From contig CAJXVW010000001.1 in NCBI GenBank assembly GCA_913062645.1, positions 372,001-436,000 on the forward strand: a stretch of 64,000 nt of DNA, written 5' to 3'. The translations under genes and the position numbers were made by a program. The notes below the pieces were generated by a model. The model did no database searches and was not told the origin of the DNA. It saw nothing but the letters and a program-made list of their open reading frames with translations. Source of the stretch: an uncultured Mycoplasmatota bacterium. Lineage in GTDB: Bacteria; Bacillota_I; Bacilli_A; Izemoplasmatales; Izemoplasmataceae. Within the stretch, counting starts at the first letter, position 1, and each line of letters opens with the position of its first letter. This document shows, in pieces, positions 62,627-64,000 of this stretch.

Positions 62627-62635
62627 GTAAAAAAC

Positions 62636-62666
62636 ATACGCGCGCGGCCACAAGCCGTGCGCGTAT
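62636..62666. terminator. Bidirectional terminator between convergent genes
   Basis: A 13-bp GC-rich stem (one G-U pair) with a 5-base loop; T-run short on the plus strand, longer on the minus strand. Confidence 0.75.
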
Positions 62667-62667
62667 T

Positions 62668-63279
62668 TCATTGATATGCCGTTATCGTCTTAATGACTTG
62701 AATCGTGGCGACTCCCCTGGTTTGATCGGCCATCCAATTGCGGAACTCTTTCACATCATCGGTGGCGAGTTGCACGAAGTAGTTCACGTTCTCATCGTAC
62801 TCGGTATTGACGAGCGTGTAACGGTCCCTGAGTGGCTGCTCGACCGCTCCGATCAAATCAAACGGTATGGTTACCTTGAGCAGTTGAAACTCTCGGAGCC
62901 AGACGTATCTCGCCTCCTCGAGCGTTTCCGAGATGCTTTTGCCGTAGGCGCGAGCCAAGCCACCGGCACCCAGTTTGATGCCACCGTAATAGCGAACGGA
63001 AACAGCCAACACGTCGGTCAGGTCGTTTTTGAGCAGCACCTCGATCATTGGTAAACCGGCGGTTCTGGTTGGTTCACCATCGTCAAAATACTTTTGCTCA
63101 TTCTGCGCATGCCCGATCACGTACGCATAACAGTGATGCGTCGCATCGGGGTGTTCGTCCTTGATGCGGCGATATGATCTCATCGCTTCATCCTTGCTGC
63201 GAACGGGGATCAGATGGCCGATGAACAAGGACTTGTTCACCAGGATTTCATGACGAACGGTAGTTTGGATGCTTTTCAT
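62668..63279 (-). CDS. YigZ/IMPACT family protein
   Basis: 203 residues from the Met at 63279, which has GGTGAT ahead. The Met at 63297 overlaps a perfect -10 box and is rejected. N-terminal IMPACT domain: KSLFIGHLIPV, HHCYAYVIG, KYFDDGEPTRTAGLPMIEVL and VRYYGGIKLGAGGLARAYG. The C-terminal part (about 135-203) is the DUF1949 ferredoxin-like domain. The family is linked to translation control under stress; the bacterial role is unproven. Confidence 0.9.
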   Translation of the reverse strand: MKSIQTTVRHEILVNKSLFIGHLIPVRSKDEAMRSYRRIKDEHPDATHHCYAYVIGHAQNEQKYFDDGEPTRTAGLPMIEVLLKNDLTDVLAVSVRYYGGIKLGAGGLARAYGKSISETLEEARYVWLREFQLLKVTIPFDLIGAVEQPLRDRYTLVNTEYDENVNYFVQLATDDVKEFRNWMADQTRGVATIQVIKTITAYQ

Positions 63280-63295
63280 GGTTATCACCATCTTC

Positions 63296-63304
63296 ATTAT
63301 ACCA
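63296..63304 (-). promoter_or_regulatory. Extended -10 promoter of the YigZ gene
   Basis: On the minus strand TGGTATAAT is a perfect extended -10; no clear -35 box. Confidence 0.55.
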
Positions 63305-63333
63305 CGCTTATTTGTGAAAAATATGGTAAAAGA

Positions 63334-63362
63334 TGGAAAACAATCGGGATATATAGTATAAT
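63334..63362 (+). promoter_or_regulatory. Promoter of the CCA-adding enzyme gene
   Basis: TGGAAA (63334-63339) and a perfect TATAAT (63357-63362) lie 17 bases apart, 17 bases ahead of the ATG. Confidence 0.5.
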
Positions 63363-63379
63363 TTACTTTGGTGATTTAC

Positions 63380-64000
63380 ATGTCGCACTATCTTGAAAAC
63401 GGGAAGAAAATCATACGCACACTGAACGATAACGGCTTTGAAGCCTACTTCGTCGGTGGCTTTGTCCGTGACCATCTGCTCGGTATCGAATCTGACGATA
63501 TCGACATCACGACCAACGCCACTCCCGAACAGGTGGAGTCGTTATTTCCATTTGTGAAGCACACCGGCCGCAAATTCGGCGGCGTCACCGTTTTTATCGA
63601 CAAACATGGCTATGAAGTCACGACCTACCGCCTGGAAGCAAAATATCAGAATCATCGCCATCCCGGCGAAGTCACCTTCTCCAGCAACTTGAACGATGAC
63701 CTTGTTCGCCGCGATTTCACCATCAACGCGTTGGTCATGGATGCCGACGAACGCATCTTTGATCACGTCGAAGGGAAAACCGATTTAAATGCGCGTCTGA
63801 TCCGCACAATCGGCAATCCGCGATCGCGGTTCGAGGAAGACGCATTGCGCATTCTGCGGGCGTTCCGGTTTGTCAGCAAACTCGATTTCACGATCGAACC
63901 CGAAACCCTTGCGGCACTGGCGGAATATCGTCATTTGGTAAAGACCATCACCATCGAACGGGTCATGGTGGAACTCGACAAGATTCTGTCCGCGCCGCAT
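63380..64000 (+). CDS. cca: tRNA CCA-adding enzyme / poly(A) polymerase family nucleotidyltransferase (3' partial)
   Basis: The first 207 codons are seen; the window edge cuts the gene. Start ATG behind TTGGTGAT. Class II nucleotidyltransferase motifs: EAYFVGGFVRDHLLG and then DDIDITTNATP with the catalytic aspartates, GGVTVFIDKHGYEVTTYR, LNDDLVRRDFTINALVMD, and the neck-domain RFEEDALRILRAFRF. It adds or repairs the CCA end of tRNA. Poly(A) polymerase cannot be excluded from the fragment, but Gram-positive members mostly add CCA. Confidence 0.92.
   Translation, partial: MSHYLENGKKIIRTLNDNGFEAYFVGGFVRDHLLGIESDDIDITTNATPEQVESLFPFVKHTGRKFGGVTVFIDKHGYEVTTYRLEAKYQNHRHPGEVTFSSNLNDDLVRRDFTINALVMDADERIFDHVEGKTDLNARLIRTIGNPRSRFEEDALRILRAFRFVSKLDFTIEPETLAALAEYRHLVKTITIERVMVELDKILSAPH

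Noticed and set aside
63280-63297. Upstream start of YigZ at 63297
   Set aside because: The ATG overlaps a perfect -10 promoter box.
1-64000. CRISPR arrays, tRNA or rRNA genes, insertion sequences
   Set aside because: No regular repeat-spacer pattern, no cloverleaf or rRNA-like segment and no transposase frame was recognised by reading; a tRNA scan was not possible.
1-64000. Mycoplasma-type code with TGA as tryptophan
   Set aside because: Many genes end in TGA at exact overlaps with the next start (for example nanE context, rnfG, nfnA), and tryptophan is encoded by TGG.

Overview
This window looks like the chromosome of an anaerobic, fermentative, Gram-positive-type bacterium (Bacillota in the wide sense). 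AGGAGG ribosome sites, sigma-A style promoters (often extended -10, TGnTATAAT), many lipobox lipoproteins and no outer-membrane genes point that way. TGA ends many genes, so the standard bacterial code is used. The gene mix (Rnf plus [FeFe] hydrogenase, NfnAB, DegV, VTC/CotH, glycan ABC system) would suit a free-living mollicute relative such as Izemoplasmatales; that placement is inference. Base composition looks mid-GC over most of the window and clearly AT-richer around 41.7-44.6 kb (judged by eye, not counted). No rRNA, tRNA, CRISPR array or insertion sequence was seen.

1-23.7 kb is a glycan-use locus, almost all on the plus strand and tightly coupled: an NHL/TPR protein (cut by the window start), a Yip1-type membrane protein, a DUF5696 protein, two sugar ABC permeases, a YesL-GNAT fusion, a GHL10-type hydrolase, ManNAc-6-P epimerase NanE, a GH84 beta-N-acetylglucosaminidase, DUF4127, a double GNAT protein, a Cys-rich lipoprotein and a phosphodiester glycosidase. 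Next come an RpiR regulator, a ROK sugar kinase behind a striking 16-bp inverted repeat, a GH38 alpha-mannosidase fused to an FAD oxidoreductase, and an esterase-like hydrolase. The locus seems built to take N-acetylhexosamine- and mannose-containing glycans apart.

23.7-36.8 kb holds a perfect parS site, two MacB-like ABC proteins, an operon with an OLD-like ATPase-TOPRIM protein, two LURP-one-like proteins, a methyltransferase and a nuclease-helicase fusion, and then a VTC-DUF4956-CotH trio. 36.8-49.6 kb is mixed housekeeping: phosphotransferase, SPL-like radical SAM protein with a clamp-binding tail, dehydrogenase, cyclophilin lipoprotein, RdhA-like protein, Smr, zinc-ribbon membrane proteins, MFS, NfnAB, two DegV proteins around MarR and PadR regulators, and a Gx-family membrane protein.

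49.6-62.6 kb is the most interesting part: a flavin-based electron-transfer island. On the minus strand lie ApbE flavin transferase and three lipoproteins, two with an FMN-attachment-like motif and two with a rhodanese domain. Between them one strong promoter drives a NuoF-type iron-sulfur protein, an [FeFe] hydrogenase and rnfCDGEAB in that order. This Rnf is abnormal at both cytosolic ends: RnfC has lost the glycine-rich NADH/FMN site, and RnfB stops after its first four-cysteine cluster with no ferredoxin domain. RnfG instead carries four FMN-binding modules. The simplest reading is an ion-translocating Rnf whose cytosolic partner is the hydrogenase rather than NAD, joined to an extended extracytoplasmic flavin chain. 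The window ends with YigZ and the start of a CCA-adding enzyme gene.
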